From positions 930,001-994,000 of the forward strand of contig JAJFIQ010000019.1 of the NCBI GenBank assembly GCA_021774785.1: 64,000 bases of DNA, read 5' to 3'. Shown here in pieces: positions 46,415 through 55,630 of this stretch (positions within the stretch are counted from its first letter, which is position 1; each line of letters starts with the position of its first letter). The notes below the pieces were generated by a model, which was given only the letters and a program-made list of their open reading frames with translations, searched no databases and was not told where the DNA came from. This stretch comes from Emcibacter sp. GTDB lineage: Bacteria > Pseudomonadota > Alphaproteobacteria > Sphingomonadales > Emcibacteraceae. Both the position numbers and the translations under genes were made by a program.

Positions 46415-47422
46415 ATGACTAAATTAAAGCCAGAGTACATGACGGCCATTGAGATTACAAAATTTGGCGATCCGGATGTCCTAAAACCCAGACAGCTTCC
46501 CCTGCCCCAACCAAAAAATGATGAATTGCTGATCAAGGTTGCGGCGGCTGGTGTCAACCGTCCCGATATCATGCAACGAACCGGCATGTATCCAGCCCCA
46601 AAAGGGGCTTCTGAAATTCCGGGTCTGGAAATTTCCGGCGAAATCGTTGAAATGGGCGCGAATGTTTCCGGCTGGGCTATTGGTGATAAAATATGTGGTC
46701 TTGTGGCTGGTGGTGGCTACGCAGAATATTGCACGGTACCGGCAACCCAATGCTTACCTATCCCAGACGGGCTTACGATGGAAGAAGCCGCCGCATTACC
46801 GGAGACTTTCTTCACGGTCTGGTCCAATGTATTTGACCGTGGTGCCTTGAAAGAGGGTGAAATATTCATGGTTCACGGCGGCACTTCGGGCATTGGTACC
46901 GTGGCCATACAAATGGCAAAAGCATTTGGGGCTACCGTCATCACCACATCCGGCTCCCCTGAAAAGGTCGATTTCTGCACTGATCTTGGAGCTGATCTGT
47001 CCATAAATTACAAGTCTCAGGATTTTGCGGAGGAAGTAAAATCATTTACCAAAGGCAAAGGTGTCAATGTCCTGCTGGATATGGTCGCCGGTGACTATAT
47101 GAAACGCAATTTCATGGTTATGGCGGTTGAAGGGCGAATTGTCATGATAGCCGTTCTGCGCGGCCCTAAAGTCAAGGCCAATGTCCTACCCATCATGTTA
47201 AAACGTCTGACTTTTACAGGCTCTACTTTAAGAGCGCGGGAAACTAGTTTTAAAGCAGCCATTGCAAAAAATCTGCAGACAAAAGTCTGGCCGCTCATTG
47301 AACAGGGGAAAATAAAGCCGGTCATGAGCAAAATATTTACCCTAAAAGATGCCGCCCATGCCCATAAATTTCTTGAAAGCGGTAGTAATATAGGGAAAAT
47401 TGTTCTTAAAATAGCAGAATAA
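46415..47422 (+). CDS. NAD(P)H-quinone oxidoreductase, PIG3-like MDR family
   Basis: 335 residues of the medium-chain dehydrogenase/reductase family without the catalytic zinc ligands. The nucleotide-binding motif is VHGGTSGIGTVAIQMAKAFG (about 151-170); ALPETFFTVWSNVF is typical for the PIG3/TP53I3 group. It reduces quinones with NADPH, possibly in oxidative stress. The promoter region is shared with DUF1192. Confidence 0.9.
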   Translation: MTKLKPEYMTAIEITKFGDPDVLKPRQLPLPQPKNDELLIKVAAAGVNRPDIMQRTGMYPAPKGASEIPGLEISGEIVEMGANVSGWAIGDKICGLVAGGGYAEYCTVPATQCLPIPDGLTMEEAAALPETFFTVWSNVFDRGALKEGEIFMVHGGTSGIGTVAIQMAKAFGATVITTSGSPEKVDFCTDLGADLSINYKSQDFAEEVKSFTKGKGVNVLLDMVAGDYMKRNFMVMAVEGRIVMIAVLRGPKVKANVLPIMLKRLTFTGSTLRARETSFKAAIAKNLQTKVWPLIEQGKIKPVMSKIFTLKDAAHAHKFLESGSNIGKIVLKIAE

Positions 47423-47500
47423 CTCTAATACACTTGAAACTTCAACTATATTAGATTAAAAATTTGATTAAATATAAACAGTATTGCGGTAAATTTTAAT

Positions 47501-50500
47501 ATGCGCCTTTTTTCCTATAAAGACCGCCCTTTTCACCTCGGCCCTTATCCTCTGGAAAATTTAAAGCGCACAAGTGAACCTGCGAACCTGTCTAACATTC
47601 CTGAAATGACATCTGTTTCTTTTGTGCGACCTGATAACCCCACAAGTCTGATCAATGCCATGCAGGATTATCAGACTATACTAGATTCCATTCGGGATGG
47701 TATGGTCAAGACTGAAAAGGCCGAAATTCCCGATGACCTAGGCGAAAGATCCAATAACTTGAAGTCCTTTGGCTATTATTGTGATGCCAGCCAGGTTGGT
47801 GTTTGTGAATTACCAAAGATATCAATCCTGAAATCCCCTATTGTAAACCCGGATATCGATCGACTGGGAGAAATTCTGAAAAATAAACAAACAAGCACAC
47901 TGGCATCGGGTGTTGATTTGATCATGGCGGAACTTAAAGAAAGTATGGAAGCCCCGCCCAGCCGTATAGATCATCATACCCATGCCATTGTCTATCTCTA
48001 TGAATTTCCCCGCGACCCGGGTGAGCAGGAAGCCGGAACGGAATGGATACAGAACAGCCAGATACAGCGGGCCGCCATACGTGCCGCCGAAACCGTTGCG
48101 ACCCTAGCCAACTATATCCGCCTTCTGGGCCATGAGGCCCGCGCCCATACCCATAGCTCCTCAGACGTAAATCTTTATACTCTTGCCGTAGCGGCGGGTC
48201 TTGGGACTATTGAGCAGGACGAGAACGGCCCCTATATCACAACCCCCTATATGGGTCGACGTTTTGGCATTGGGGCCATCACAACCACATTGGAAATGCA
48301 ACCGGATATGCCATTGGCCAAAGGAGGGGTATTTGACATCAAATGGTGGCTTGGCAAGGGTCTGGCGAAAAATGGCTTTAACCAACAGCTATTCAAAAAA
48401 CGCCTATTCAAGGATGGGGCATTTCCTTTTGAGCGCACGAAAAGGCAAAACGAACCAACAACCTTCATTGATGAAGAACGTGTCGCCCGCGTACCCAAAA
48501 GAGCCGACATGTTCGCGCGCGCCTTGTTTGGTGATATGGGGAAAGCCAATCAGGAAGCAGCAAAGAACGGCAACTACGTACGGAAAAATCCAACATCATA
48601 TGCCGCACGTCAACCCCTCGGCGCCTTCATCGTAATACAAAAAGGTGAAGTAGCCCCGGACATTCACGAAACCACCCTTGATCCTGACAGAAATAGTGAA
48701 AATATCAAAGCGGCTCTTTATTTCCTCGGCTCCGATGCGGTAGGCATCAGCCATTGCCCCGACTGGGCTTATTATTCCCATGGTGCCACGGGGAACGAGA
48801 TTACCCCTTATCACAAGAATGCCATTTCAGTGATCGTTGATCAGGGTCATGAGACCATGGACGGGGCCAGTGGTGATGACTGGATCGCCTGCGCCCAATC
48901 CATGCGGGCTTACCTGCGGTTTTCTTTGCTGGGCGGTATTATCGCCAATCATATTCGTAACCTCGGCTATAGCGCCCGCGCCCACACTGTTATGGACGGG
49001 GAAGTGCTGCAACCACCGCTGCTGCTGTTATCAGGCCTAGGTGAGGTCAGCCGAATAGGGGAAGTTATCCTGAATCCTTATCTGGGGCCGCGTCTAAAGT
49101 CGGGGGTAATAACAACTGACATGCCGCTCACCCATGACAGACCCATCAATTTCGGGCTTCAGAATTTCTGCAATAATTGCAACAAATGTGCGCGGGAATG
49201 TCCGTCAGGTGCCATAACCGCTGGACCGAAACTGATGTTTAACGGCTATGAAACCTGGAAATCCGACAGCCAGAAATGTGTCACTTACCGCATTGGACAA
49301 ACCGCCGGAGCCATGTGTGGCCGCTGTATGAAAACCTGCCCTTGGAATTTAGAGGGACTATTTGCAGAAGCCCCCTTCCGCTGGCTGGCAACAAAGGCGC
49401 CTTGGGCTGCAAAGTCCCTGGCGAAATTTGATGATTGGCTTGGCAATGGCCGGCTGAACCCAGTCAAAAAATGGTGGTGGGATCTGGTGATGGAAAATGA
49501 CGGCCCCTACAAACAAGCCAAACAAACAAACATGCGGGAACTGCAATGTGATCTGGATTTGAAATATGAAAATCAGACATTGGCGGTATATCCGGCTAAT
49601 CTTGCACCACCGCCCTATCCGTCCCCCTTTCCCATGGACCGGGAAGCAGGCATTGCTGCTTATACGGATTTAATCACGCCGGAAGCCTATAAAAACCGTC
49701 TGAAAATGGGCGACACAATAGGGTTGGCCCATAAATTCACTATACCCAAAGGCCCACCACCAGTTTTTCAAGTGGAAATATCCAAAGTAAATCACATGAC
49801 CGACGATGTGACAAAATACGAGTTTTCCAGAACAGATGGTAAAGATTTACCCAAATTTGATGCGGGAGCGCATATTGATGTTGTGGTGGCACCGGAATAT
49901 TTACGCCAATATAGCCTATCCGGCAATCCGGCTGATGTATCCCACTATCAGATTGCTGTATTGAGGGAAGACAATGGGCGTGGCGGATCGAAATTATTAA
50001 GTCGTATTTTTAATGAAGGACGCAAGGTCTTTATATCCCCGCCACGCAATCACTTCCCCCTTGATGAAATGGCAGAGAAATCCTATCTCATGGGTGGCGG
50101 TATCGGCATTACTCCCATGATTGCCATGGCTCACAGACTCCATACATTAGGCAAGAATTTTGAACTGCATTATTCTGCTAAATCCAGAAGCGTTTCTGGT
50201 TTTCTTGATGATTTCACTCATGTTCCCTGGGCGGATAAAATACATTTGCATTTTTCCGATGAAGGGTCACGGGTCAAGCTGGACACTATCTTCTCAAAGG
50301 TTGATTTGGCACATCATGTCTACGTCTGTGGTCCTGATCGGTTCATGAACGCGGTATTAGAAGCCGGAGAAAAAGCGGGATACTCGCAAGAAAACCTACA
50401 CCGTGAATATTTCTCAGTCCCCGAAACACCAGACTATATTAATCATGAATTCACACTTAAACTCGCCAAATCAGGAATGGAAGTCATTGTTCCAGCAGAT

Positions 50501-50710
50501 AAAACAGCGACGGAAGCCTTGAGCGATGCGGGTATACATGTTGATGTTAAATGTTCCGATGGCCTGTGCGGAGTCTGTTCTTGCGGGCTATTGGATGGTG
50601 AGGTGGACCATCGGGATTTTGTTCTCAGCAAAAAAGCACGGAAAGAAAAGATTATTCTCTGTTCTTCCCGTGCCCTTAAAGAAAATGGTGTTGTAACGAT
50701 CGACCTATAG
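47501..50710 (+). CDS. self-sufficient reductive dehalogenase-like protein (RDase + NAD(P)H reductase + ferredoxin)
   Basis: 1069 residues, three units. Residues about 1-550: reductive dehalogenase with a pseudo-repeat (NYIRLLGHEARAHTHSSSDV near 207 and NHIRNLGYSARAHTVMDGE near 485) binding cobalamin. Residues about 557-620: two 4Fe-4S clusters, CNNCNKCARECPSG and CGRCMKTCPWN. Residues about 750-985: FMN/FAD-binding reductase (RQYSLSGNP, GGGIGITPMIAM, YVCGPDRFM). Residues about 985-1069: 2Fe-2S ferredoxin, CSDGLCGVCSCG and later C at the end. This is the layout of NAD(P)H-driven catabolic enzymes such as BhbA and RdhA of Nitratireductor. There is no Tat signal and no rdhB anchor, so it is cytoplasmic. 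The likely substrate is a halogenated phenol or benzoate. Confidence 0.9.
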   Translation: MRLFSYKDRPFHLGPYPLENLKRTSEPANLSNIPEMTSVSFVRPDNPTSLINAMQDYQTILDSIRDGMVKTEKAEIPDDLGERSNNLKSFGYYCDASQVGVCELPKISILKSPIVNPDIDRLGEILKNKQTSTLASGVDLIMAELKESMEAPPSRIDHHTHAIVYLYEFPRDPGEQEAGTEWIQNSQIQRAAIRAAETVATLANYIRLLGHEARAHTHSSSDVNLYTLAVAAGLGTIEQDENGPYITTPYMGRRFGIGAITTTLEMQPDMPLAKGGVFDIKWWLGKGLAKNGFNQQLFKKRLFKDGAFPFERTKRQNEPTTFIDEERVARVPKRADMFARALFGDMGKANQEAAKNGNYVRKNPTSYAARQPLGAFIVIQKGEVAPDIHETTLDPDRNSENIKAALYFLGSDAVGISHCPDWAYYSHGATGNEITPYHKNAISVIVDQGHETMDGASGDDWIACAQSMRAYLRFSLLGGIIANHIRNLGYSARAHTVMDGEVLQPPLLLLSGLGEVSRIGEVILNPYLGPRLKSGVITTDMPLTHDRPINFGLQNFCNNCNKCARECPSGAITAGPKLMFNGYETWKSDSQKCVTYRIGQTAGAMCGRCMKTCPWNLEGLFAEAPFRWLATKAPWAAKSLAKFDDWLGNGRLNPVKKWWWDLVMENDGPYKQAKQTNMRELQCDLDLKYENQTLAVYPANLAPPPYPSPFPMDREAGIAAYTDLITPEAYKNRLKMGDTIGLAHKFTIPKGPPPVFQVEISKVNHMTDDVTKYEFSRTDGKDLPKFDAGAHIDVVVAPEYLRQYSLSGNPADVSHYQIAVLREDNGRGGSKLLSRIFNEGRKVFISPPRNHFPLDEMAEKSYLMGGGIGITPMIAMAHRLHTLGKNFELHYSAKSRSVSGFLDDFTHVPWADKIHLHFSDEGSRVKLDTIFSKVDLAHHVYVCGPDRFMNAVLEAGEKAGYSQENLHREYFSVPETPDYINHEFTLKLAKSGMEVIVPADKTATEALSDAGIHVDVKCSDGLCGVCSCGLLDGEVDHRDFVLSKKARKEKIILCSSRALKENGVVTIDL

Positions 50711-51340
50711 GGCGACCTTGAAATTTGCTTCTGTCCGCTCTTGCACTTCTTCCACTGTCACATCAGGGGCCAGTTCCACAAGCGTCGCGCCCTCATCATC
50801 AATGGTGAATACACCAACGTCCGAGATAATCATGTCAACAACCCGTACGCCTGTCAGCGGCAATGTGCATTCCTTCAAGAATTTGGCACTGCCGTCACGG
50901 GCATTATGATCCATGATAATGACGACTTTTTTAACACCAGCCACCAAATCCATAGCACCGCCCATACCCTTGACCATCTTACCCGGTATCATCCAGTTGG
51001 CCAGATCACCATTCTCCGCAACCTGCATGGCACCAAGGATACTAAGCGCAATATGCCCGCCCCGGATCATGCCAAAACTGTCGGCAGATGAAAAATAACT
51101 GGTGCTGTCAAGTTCGGTAATGGTTTGTTTGCCCGCATTGATCAGATCGGGGTCAATATCTTCCTCATAAGGAAATGGCCCCATGCCCAGCATACCATTT
51201 TCGCTTTGCAGGGTGACGCTTATGCCGTCGGGAATGAAGTTCGCCACTAATGTTGGAATACCAATGCCTAAATTAACATAAAAGCCATCTTGCAATTCCA
51301 GTGCCGCACGACGGGCCATATCTTCTCTTGTCCAGGCCAT
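50705..51340 (-). CDS. scoB: 3-oxoacid CoA-transferase subunit B
   Basis: 211 residues. The catalytic Glu lies in SENGMLGMGPFP (about 47), and GGHIALSILGAMQVAENGDLA near 110 is typical. With subunit A it moves CoA from succinyl-CoA to acetoacetate or another 3-oxoacid. The stop overlaps the end of the dehalogenase gene by 6 bp on the other strand. It lies 2 bp after scoA. Confidence 0.93.
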   Translation of the reverse strand: MAWTREDMARRAALELQDGFYVNLGIGIPTLVANFIPDGISVTLQSENGMLGMGPFPYEEDIDPDLINAGKQTITELDSTSYFSSADSFGMIRGGHIALSILGAMQVAENGDLANWMIPGKMVKGMGGAMDLVAGVKKVVIIMDHNARDGSAKFLKECTLPLTGVRVVDMIISDVGVFTIDDEGATLVELAPDVTVEEVQERTEANFKVAL

Positions 51341-51342
51341 GA

Positions 51343-52047
51343 TTATTCTCCTCTGGTCCGAATGGTGCGTTGCTCAATGCGTTTTTCCAAGTCTTTGGAC
51401 TGGATTATACGCTGAACAAAAATTCCGGGGGTATGAATCTGATCCGGGTCCAGTTCACCAACCTCCACTAGCTCCTCAACCTCAGCCACCGTAAATTTAC
51501 CGGCCGTCGCCATCATGGGATTGAAATTTCGGGCTGTTTTACGATAGATTAGATTGCCTTCCCTGTCGCCCTTCCACGCCTTAACCAGAGAGACATCAGC
51601 AACAAGTCCAGTTTCCAAGACATAGGTGTCACCGTCAAAATCTTTGTGCTCCTTGCCCTCAGCAATCAGGGTTCCAACGCCGGTTTTGGTGTAAAACCCT
51701 GGGATACCTGCTCCACCTGCGCGAATGCGTTCAGCCATGGTTCCCTGCGGGTTGAATTCAAGCTCCAACTCCTGTGCCAGATACTGACGTTCAAATTCCT
51801 TATTCTCACCCACGTAGGATGAGATCATTTTTTTGATCTGCCGGGTTTGTAGCAACAGCCCGAGACCAAAGTCATCGACCCCTGCGTTATTGCTGATGGC
51901 GGTAATATTCTGGGTACCGCTGCCGCGCAAGGCCGTGATCAGATTTTCCGGGATACCACAAAGGCCGAAACCGCCTGCCATAATAGTCATGCCATCAAAT
52001 AAAACACCGTCGAGGGCCGATACAGCGTCTGGATATGGTTTTTTCAT
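51343..52047 (-). CDS. scoA: 3-oxoacid CoA-transferase subunit A
   Basis: 234 residues with the CoA-binding motif MAGGFGLCGIPENLI (about 22-36) and GAGIPGFYTKTGVGT near 110. It pairs with scoB. Such genes serve ketone-body or short-chain fatty acid use, or the last step of the beta-ketoadipate path; the latter would fit breakdown of dehalogenated aromatics, but this is inference. Confidence 0.93.
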   Translation of the reverse strand: MKKPYPDAVSALDGVLFDGMTIMAGGFGLCGIPENLITALRGSGTQNITAISNNAGVDDFGLGLLLQTRQIKKMISSYVGENKEFERQYLAQELELEFNPQGTMAERIRAGGAGIPGFYTKTGVGTLIAEGKEHKDFDGDTYVLETGLVADVSLVKAWKGDREGNLIYRKTARNFNPMMATAGKFTVAEVEELVEVGELDPDQIHTPGIFVQRIIQSKDLEKRIEQRTIRTRGE

Positions 52048-52186
52048 GTTGCTCTCGCTTATAAAAAGAAAATTATTTGGTTACAAATGAAACTAATTGA
52101 AAAATATCTATACTAATTTTTTAAATTTTGAAAGCTTTATCTTATATGACAGTTATAAATCAACCAAGACTTTGGTGTCGGTTGAC

Positions 52187-52756
52187 TCAATTTTCTTGAG
52201 CTAAACGTTCCGTATCCCGATCAATGATAGACCTTAGGCCTTTTGTCAGTTGATCAAAATTTGTATATTTTTTGCCGTAATCAAGATTGAACCCATAGTC
52301 AAAATCCGGGGGGTTCTTTCCCTGAGTATGTTGAAGAATAGTTTCCAGCTTATCGAGAGCCTTGGCAAATCGTGCCTCACTTGATTCTGCTGTATCATAT
52401 TCATCCCAAAGATTCAGTATTTTATCCTTCAGGTTATCCGGCAAAAGTGAGGTTAGCGTTTCAAGGTCTTTTCTCTCCTGATCATTCTTACTTTCCCCGG
52501 GCACTTGATCCACGGCGGCTATATCACCGCCTATGGTTTCACCAAGATCATGAATGATGCATATTTTCATGAGTTTCAAAATATCAAGTTCCGGATATTG
52601 ATCCTCAAACAACAAAGCCATCAGGCACAGCCGCCATGTATGTTCTGCCGTACTTTCCTTGCGCCCCGTAGAGGTATGCGCACTTCTGAGCGTATCCTTC
52701 AGCGGCTCGGTTGCCCGCAAAAAATCCAATATAGAAATCAAGTCATTATCGTTCAT
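52187..52756 (-). CDS. HD-domain phosphohydrolase (HDDC2/YfbR-like)
   Basis: 189 residues. Metal residues: AEHTWRLCLMALL (about His 37), IIHDLGETIGGDI (HD pair near 70, and Glu) and a later Asp. The pattern is that of 5'-deoxynucleotidases such as YfbR and HDDC2. It is followed on the same strand after 31 bp by gnd upstream, with which it may share a transcript. Confidence 0.85.
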   Translation of the reverse strand: MNDNDLISILDFLRATEPLKDTLRSAHTSTGRKESTAEHTWRLCLMALLFEDQYPELDILKLMKICIIHDLGETIGGDIAAVDQVPGESKNDQERKDLETLTSLLPDNLKDKILNLWDEYDTAESSEARFAKALDKLETILQHTQGKNPPDFDYGFNLDYGKKYTNFDQLTKGLRSIIDRDTERLAQEN

Positions 52757-52787
52757 GTTATTCCCTGAATATTCAAATAATTAGTAC

Positions 52788-53705
52788 TTATTTCTTGACA
52801 ATATGACCGCCAAATTGATTGCGGAGGGCTGAAACTACCTGACCTGTATAGCTTGGGTTTCCCGTTGAATCGATACGAAACTGTAGCGATGCTTCAATAA
52901 CCGGTACTGGAATAACCTTGCTCATCGTCTCACTCACACGACAATCTTTTGCTTCCTCTACCGTCCATTGCCCCTCACCACTATGGGATACTTCCCCAGA
53001 GATAGTGTTTAAATCCACGCCTTCCTCTTTGTACGCATTTTGAAGCCAGCCAACCAGACGGGATTCTATGACACTGCCATTATTGTAAATCCGCGTGACT
53101 TCGTTGAGGTCCAGATTAAAGGCACTCTCCTTCAGTATCTCAAAACCCTCGCCGATGGCCTGCATCATGCCATATTCAATGCCGTTATGGATCATTTTCA
53201 CATAATGCCCCGCACCAGTCTCACCCATATAGGCATATCCGTCACTCACGCTCAGGTCTTTAAATAACTGCTCATATTTATCAAATTTATCACGGGCGCC
53301 CCCGATCATCATGCAGGCACCATTACGCGCACCGCTTGGCCCCCCGCTTACGCCGACATCCATAAAGACAAGCCCTTTATCCTTTAGTTCGGCCCCTCTT
53401 CGCACGGTTTCTTTATAATTGGAATTGCCCCCATCCATAATCACATCGCCTACATTCATAATGGAAGCCAGGTCAGATAGAACCGTATCGACTATCTGAT
53501 GCGGTACCATAATCCAGATAAATTTTTCACCGGGAAGTTTATCTTTAAACTCTTCCAGACTCACGACCGTTTCCGCCCCTGCCGCTTCAGCTTCTTTGCG
53601 CGCTTCTTCATTAGGGTCTGTCGCAACCACTTCATGGCCTTTTTCAAGCAAAAGCTTCACCATGCCCATACCCATTTTCCCCAAACCGACATATCCAATC
53701 TTCAT
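52788..53705 (-). CDS. gnd: 6-phosphogluconate dehydrogenase, decarboxylating (short, NAD-type)
   Basis: 305 residues, shorter than the about 470 of the classical NADP enzyme, as in the GndA/YqeC group. The cofactor motif is GYVGLGKMGMGMVKLL; the substrate motif is GVSGGPSGARNGACMMIGG (about 123-141) and the catalytic Lys lies in YVKMIHNGIEYGMMQ. The basic residue that would follow for NADP is Asp (ATDPNEE), which suggests NAD+. It makes ribulose-5-phosphate in the pentose phosphate route. Confidence 0.9.
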   Translation of the reverse strand: MKIGYVGLGKMGMGMVKLLLEKGHEVVATDPNEEARKEAEAAGAETVVSLEEFKDKLPGEKFIWIMVPHQIVDTVLSDLASIMNVGDVIMDGGNSNYKETVRRGAELKDKGLVFMDVGVSGGPSGARNGACMMIGGARDKFDKYEQLFKDLSVSDGYAYMGETGAGHYVKMIHNGIEYGMMQAIGEGFEILKESAFNLDLNEVTRIYNNGSVIESRLVGWLQNAYKEEGVDLNTISGEVSHSGEGQWTVEEAKDCRVSETMSKVIPVPVIEASLQFRIDSTGNPSYTGQVVSALRNQFGGHIVKK

Positions 53706-53832
53706 AACTCTACTTATCCTTATATATTCATAGTTATTTCACTCATATTTATATAACCATATTGGGCTATCCTTGACTAATTATATCTTTCAATTAAATA
53801 TTAATGACAACTTTCTGAGGAAGATAACACTT

Positions 53833-54381
53833 ATGAAATCACATCACTTTATCTCTAGCATGGTTGCCTTTGCCGTTTTAATCACCGCTGCCTGGGCGGA
53901 AGACAGGTCTTTCCATCAAGGGTCGGTTTTTAAAAATTTTGGTAACATTGCAAACATTGATTCTGATATGCAGATACCGGAACAAGCAAAATTTCACGTT
54001 ACTTTTGACGTGAGCAAACAAAGTGATATTGGAAAAATCAACAGAAGCTTTAACAGTGCCGCCCGTTTTGTTAATATGCATGTAGAGGCTGGCGTGCCAC
54101 AGGAAAACATCAAGGTTGCCATCGTCGTTCATGGAACGGCGTCCATAGATGTCACTCAAAATAAACGCTATGGGGAAAAAAGAGCCGATGCTCTGAACGC
54201 CAATATGAGCGCGATCAAGGAACTTACTGCGAATGGGGTTGAAATTTACCTTTGCGGTCAGTCAGCGGTTTATCATGGCATACAAAAGATAGACCTGTTG
54301 CCGAATGTTAAAATGGCACTGTCAGCCATGACGGCTCATTCTTTATTGCAACAACAGGGATATACACTTAACCCGTTTTGA
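53833..54381 (+). CDS. periplasmic DsrE/DsrF-like protein
   Basis: 182 residues from the ATG at 53833: signal peptide to about residue 22 (ITAAWAED), then the DsrE-like fold with KVAIVVHGTASIDV and VEIYLCGQSAVYHGI, in which the single conserved Cys could carry sulfur. The ribosome binding site is GAGGAAG. The related cytoplasmic DsrE/TusD proteins relay sulfur; exported relatives are of unknown function. It lies far from the FCSD cluster, so no operon link is seen. Confidence 0.85.
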   Translation: MKSHHFISSMVAFAVLITAAWAEDRSFHQGSVFKNFGNIANIDSDMQIPEQAKFHVTFDVSKQSDIGKINRSFNSAARFVNMHVEAGVPQENIKVAIVVHGTASIDVTQNKRYGEKRADALNANMSAIKELTANGVEIYLCGQSAVYHGIQKIDLLPNVKMALSAMTAHSLLQQQGYTLNPF

Positions 54382-54458
54382 GATAGTTTCTATGGCTAAG
54401 ACAGTGCTGAGTTTCGGATAATCAGGCATGCTATGATGACTGTAGCTGCGTATCAAGT

Positions 54459-54486
54459 GTGTCCGCTTCCGACCCAAAGCGGACAC
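54459..54486 (+). repeat. hairpin repeat, copy 1 (TGTCCGCTT type)
   Basis: GTGTCCGCTT pairs perfectly with AAGCGGACAC around CCGACCCA. A close copy lies at 54944-54967. Confidence 0.8.
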
Positions 54487-54538
54487 TGGGTTAGCACAAA
54501 TTTCTTCTACCTAATTGATTTTTGAGGGGTTTGATTCA

Positions 54539-54910
54539 ATGAACATAAAAAAAATAGGTAATAAAATAGCAACAGGCTGGAAGCTTGTAGGACTTGGAAT
54601 ATTTGTGGGAATTTGGTGTTTCTTGGTTGATGATAATCGGCCCCCGTTTCTTTCTGTTGCAATAGAAGGTACTGAAACAGCTATACAATATCAAATTTCT
54701 GTTTGCAATGAGGTTAGCCCGATTAAGCAGGGTGAGATTCTTAGTTTTTACGATCATTGTGAAGGTACCGTTTTTTTAATGGATAATTTGAGTACAAGGC
54801 TATCGGAGGGAGTTTATATTAGCGGTTCATTCCGATCTGTGGTGATCTTTCGAAATATGAAAAATAAGTCATTTTCTGCGCTAGCTGTCTATGATCACAA
54901 GTACAACTGA
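54539..54910 (+). CDS. hypothetical single-pass membrane protein in a repeat-bounded cassette
   Basis: 123 residues from the ATG at 54539 (after TTGAGGGG). It has an N-terminal membrane helix (WKLVGLGIFVGIWCFLV, about 13-29) and a beta-rich outer part with two Cys (about 55 and 74) that could form a disulfide. I recognise no family. Codon choice and base composition differ from the neighbours, and the gene lies exactly between two copies of a hairpin repeat, which suggests insertion by transfer. Confidence 0.55.
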   Translation: MNIKKIGNKIATGWKLVGLGIFVGIWCFLVDDNRPPFLSVAIEGTETAIQYQISVCNEVSPIKQGEILSFYDHCEGTVFLMDNLSTRLSEGVYISGSFRSVVIFRNMKNKSFSALAVYDHKYN

Positions 54911-54943
54911 AACATGAAGTTGAATAATTGACCATTATCCAAC

Positions 54944-54967
54944 GTCCGCTTCTGGCCGAAAGCGGAC
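54944..54967 (+). repeat. hairpin repeat, copy 2
   Basis: GTCCGCTT pairs with AAGCGGAC around CTGGCCGA. It shares stem sequence and orientation with copy 1. Confidence 0.8.
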
Positions 54968-55095
54968 ATTCATTTTATATAAACATTTGATATCAACCCA
55001 CGGCTTATAAATTATTCTCCTGCCTGCCTTGATGATGCCATGTGATTTTGCTAGTGTGCTGCTTGTTATATTTAATGGTTTTTTGAGGTAATGAA

Positions 55096-55614
55096 TTGAA
55101 AAGAATTATTTGTGCGTTTGCTTGTTCTCTCCTGGCGATTATTTTTATGGCTGACCTTGCCTTGGCGGACAGCCGCCAGCTGCTCGGCACATATCGGGAC
55201 TGGGATGCCTTCATGCTAAAAAAAAGCAATGGCGAAAAAGTCTGTTATATGATTTCTATTCCAAAATCATCCAAACCCGCCACATTGCGCCACGGTAATC
55301 CATTCATCACAGTGTCCCACAAACCCACGCGTAAGGTTCAAAATGAAGTCAATTTCGTCGTCGGCTATAATTTCAAAAAAAATTCCCGCGTATCCATGAA
55401 AATTGATAAGAAAAGAGCGTTTCGCCTCTTCACAGAGGGTGACGGTGCGTGGGGTGATGATGTGAAATCTGACAATGCCATGACACAGGCCATGAAGCGG
55501 GGCAGCAGCCTAGTCATGACCGGCCAGAGCGGACGTGGGAACAACACCAGTTACCGTTTTTCACTTTCGGGCTTTACGGCGGCCCATAACGCCATTACAA
55601 AGGCCTGTCGCTAG
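55096..55614 (+). CDS. invasion-associated locus B (IalB) family protein
   Basis: 172 residues: signal peptide to about residue 24 (LALADS), then the IalB domain (YRDWDAFML, KVCYMISIPKSS, and later GFTAAHNAITKAC, with two Cys likely bridged). It stands upstream of rlmN, where alphaproteobacteria often carry an IalB-like gene. The start is a TTG at 55096 with GAGG seven bases before; the ATG five bases upstream opens only a two-codon frame (ATG AAT TGA). Confidence 0.85.
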   Translation: MKRIICAFACSLLAIIFMADLALADSRQLLGTYRDWDAFMLKKSNGEKVCYMISIPKSSKPATLRHGNPFITVSHKPTRKVQNEVNFVVGYNFKKNSRVSMKIDKKRAFRLFTEGDGAWGDDVKSDNAMTQAMKRGSSLVMTGQSGRGNNTSYRFSLSGFTAAHNAITKACR

Positions 55615-55630
55615 AGTTTAGGCTAAGAAA

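Noticed and set aside
47456-47471. TTAA-N8-TTAA upstream of the dehalogenase gene
   Set aside because: The spacer is 8, not 7; CtrA sites are strict about spacing and the region is AT-rich.
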